From positions 1 through 32,441 of the forward strand of contig JBGSSS010000106.1 of assembly GCA_041736895.1 (NCBI GenBank): a stretch of DNA of 32,441 nt. The letters run 5' to 3'. Below, one piece after another: positions 31,702 through 32,441 of this stretch. This DNA is from JANRLT01 sp041736895 (GTDB lineage: Bacteria > Planctomycetota > Planctomycetia > Pirellulales > JALHPA01). The number at the start of each line of letters is the position of its first letter. Within the stretch, counting starts at the first letter, position 1. The position numbers and the translations under genes are program-made. The notes beneath the pieces are model-generated. The model did no database searches. It was not told the origin of the DNA and saw nothing but the letters and a program-made list of their open reading frames with translations.

Positions 31702-32441
31702 ATGCCCTACCCCCCCCTCCAAATCGCCAACATCCCCATCGGCTTGCCCGTCGTGCAGGCCGCGCTCTCGGGTTACTCCGATTGGGCGATGCGGGTGTTG
31801 GCGCGGCGGATGGGCGCGCCGTACACGCTGTGCGAGGTGATGCTCGACCAGTTCATCAACGACCACAGTCACTTCAAGAAAAACGCGGCGCGCGTTAAGG
31901 TCACGCCCGACGAAGCACCTGTCGGCGGACAACTGATGGGCGCGAACCCCGAAGACTTCGGACCCGCCGCGCTGCGGCTCGTCGAACTTGGCTTCACGAT
32001 CATCGATATCAATTTTGGCTGCCCCGTGCGCAAGGTCGTCGGCCGCTGCCGCGGCGGGTATCACTTGAGCCAGCCCGACGTCGCGCTCGAAATCGTCTCG
32101 CGCGTGCGCGACGCCCTGCCGCCCGATGTTCCCGTGACGCTCAAGATGCGGCGCGGGATCGACGACACGAGCGAGAGCCGCGACAAGTTCTACACGATCC
32201 TCGACGGCGCGTTCGCCCGCGGCGCGGCGGCGATCACCGTGCATGGCCGCACCGTGAAGCAAGGCTACATCGGCCCGAGCCGCTGGGAATTCCTGCGCGA
32301 GGTCAAGCAATACGTCGGCACGCGGACGATCCTGGGCAGCGGCGATTTGTTTACGCCCGAGGCGTGCGTCGCGATGATTCGCGAGACGGGCGTCGATGGC
32401 GTGACCGCCGCGCGCGGCGCGATCGGCAACCCCTGGATCTT
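31702..32441 (+). CDS. tRNA-dihydrouridine synthase, cut by the window end
   Basis: The first 246 codons of a flavin enzyme that reduces uridine to dihydrouridine in the D-loop region of tRNA. The TIM-barrel pattern is clear: VVQAALSGYSDWAMR, VGGQLMGANPEDFG, IIDINFGCPVRKVV with the catalytic Cys107, VTLKMRRG with Lys148, and ITVHGRT with His181 for FMN binding. After the GCP motif the family's usual GSALL-type loop reads RGGYHLS, a departure worth noting. The end of the frame lies beyond the window. Which of DusA, DusB or DusC it resembles is not decided; the DusB/Nifr3-type motif order fits best. Confidence 0.93.
   Translation, partial: MPYPPLQIANIPIGLPVVQAALSGYSDWAMRVLARRMGAPYTLCEVMLDQFINDHSHFKKNAARVKVTPDEAPVGGQLMGANPEDFGPAALRLVELGFTIIDINFGCPVRKVVGRCRGGYHLSQPDVALEIVSRVRDALPPDVPVTLKMRRGIDDTSESRDKFYTILDGAFARGAAAITVHGRTVKQGYIGPSRWEFLREVKQYVGTRTILGSGDLFTPEACVAMIRETGVDGVTAARGAIGNPWI

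Overview
The window looks like a planctomycete chromosome, probably of the Pirellula/Rhodopirellula type. The base composition is fairly GC-rich and most start codons lack a clear Shine-Dalgarno. There is a Ser/Thr protein kinase, a Tat-exported Gfo/Idh/MocA oxidoreductase, a tiny membrane protein beginning MNPYESPE, and a secreted protein ending in a HEAT-like module. All are typical of that phylum. No rRNA, tRNA, CRISPR array, transposase or phage gene was seen.

Layout. 1-1011: a cytoplasmic protein kinase (minus strand) between two palindromic repeats. 1431-5333: a three-gene sugar ABC importer (binding lipoprotein, permease, double ATPase). 5543-7105: a four-helix membrane protein and an exported HAD-type phosphatase. 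7485-9158: a PLP-dependent alpha-oxoamine synthase with an N-terminal carrier-protein-like domain that lacks the attachment serine. 9433-10734: a signal-anchored protein with a caspase-like His/Cys pair. 10666-14402 (minus): an HGSNAT/DUF1624-like membrane acyltransferase, an RMND1/DUF155-like membrane protein and an amine-oxidase-fold flavoprotein. 14744-17677 (minus): an exported M16 zinc protease. 18091-22822: five plus-strand genes (FAD oxidoreductase, two GT2 glycosyltransferases, SDR-like protein, TIM-barrel isomerase), the last four tightly coupled, probably building a surface glycan. 22841-26976 (minus): protoporphyrinogen oxidase, succinyl-CoA synthetase beta and alpha, and a 63-residue membrane protein. 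27187-29857: a secreted HEAT-tailed protein and the Tat-exported oxidoreductase. 30330-31666: an AT-richer islet with a small conserved protein and a GIY-YIG nuclease. 31702 to the end: a tRNA-dihydrouridine synthase cut by the window edge.

The strongest non-coding signal is the density of intergenic dyad-symmetric repeats. At least eleven elements of about eight sequence families sit within a few to a few dozen bases of gene ends or starts. Four of them share one architecture despite different stem sequences: two short hairpins in inverted orientation, each with GTAG or a GTA-like tetranucleotide at its outer foot. This is the hallmark of REP doublets mobilised by REP-associated tyrosine transposases. 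A second family, present three times, has an invariant 17-base leader followed by an 11-bp hairpin whose pairing is kept by a two-sided change in one copy. One element supplies the last codons and the stop of the protoporphyrinogen oxidase gene, and another separates sucC from sucD.
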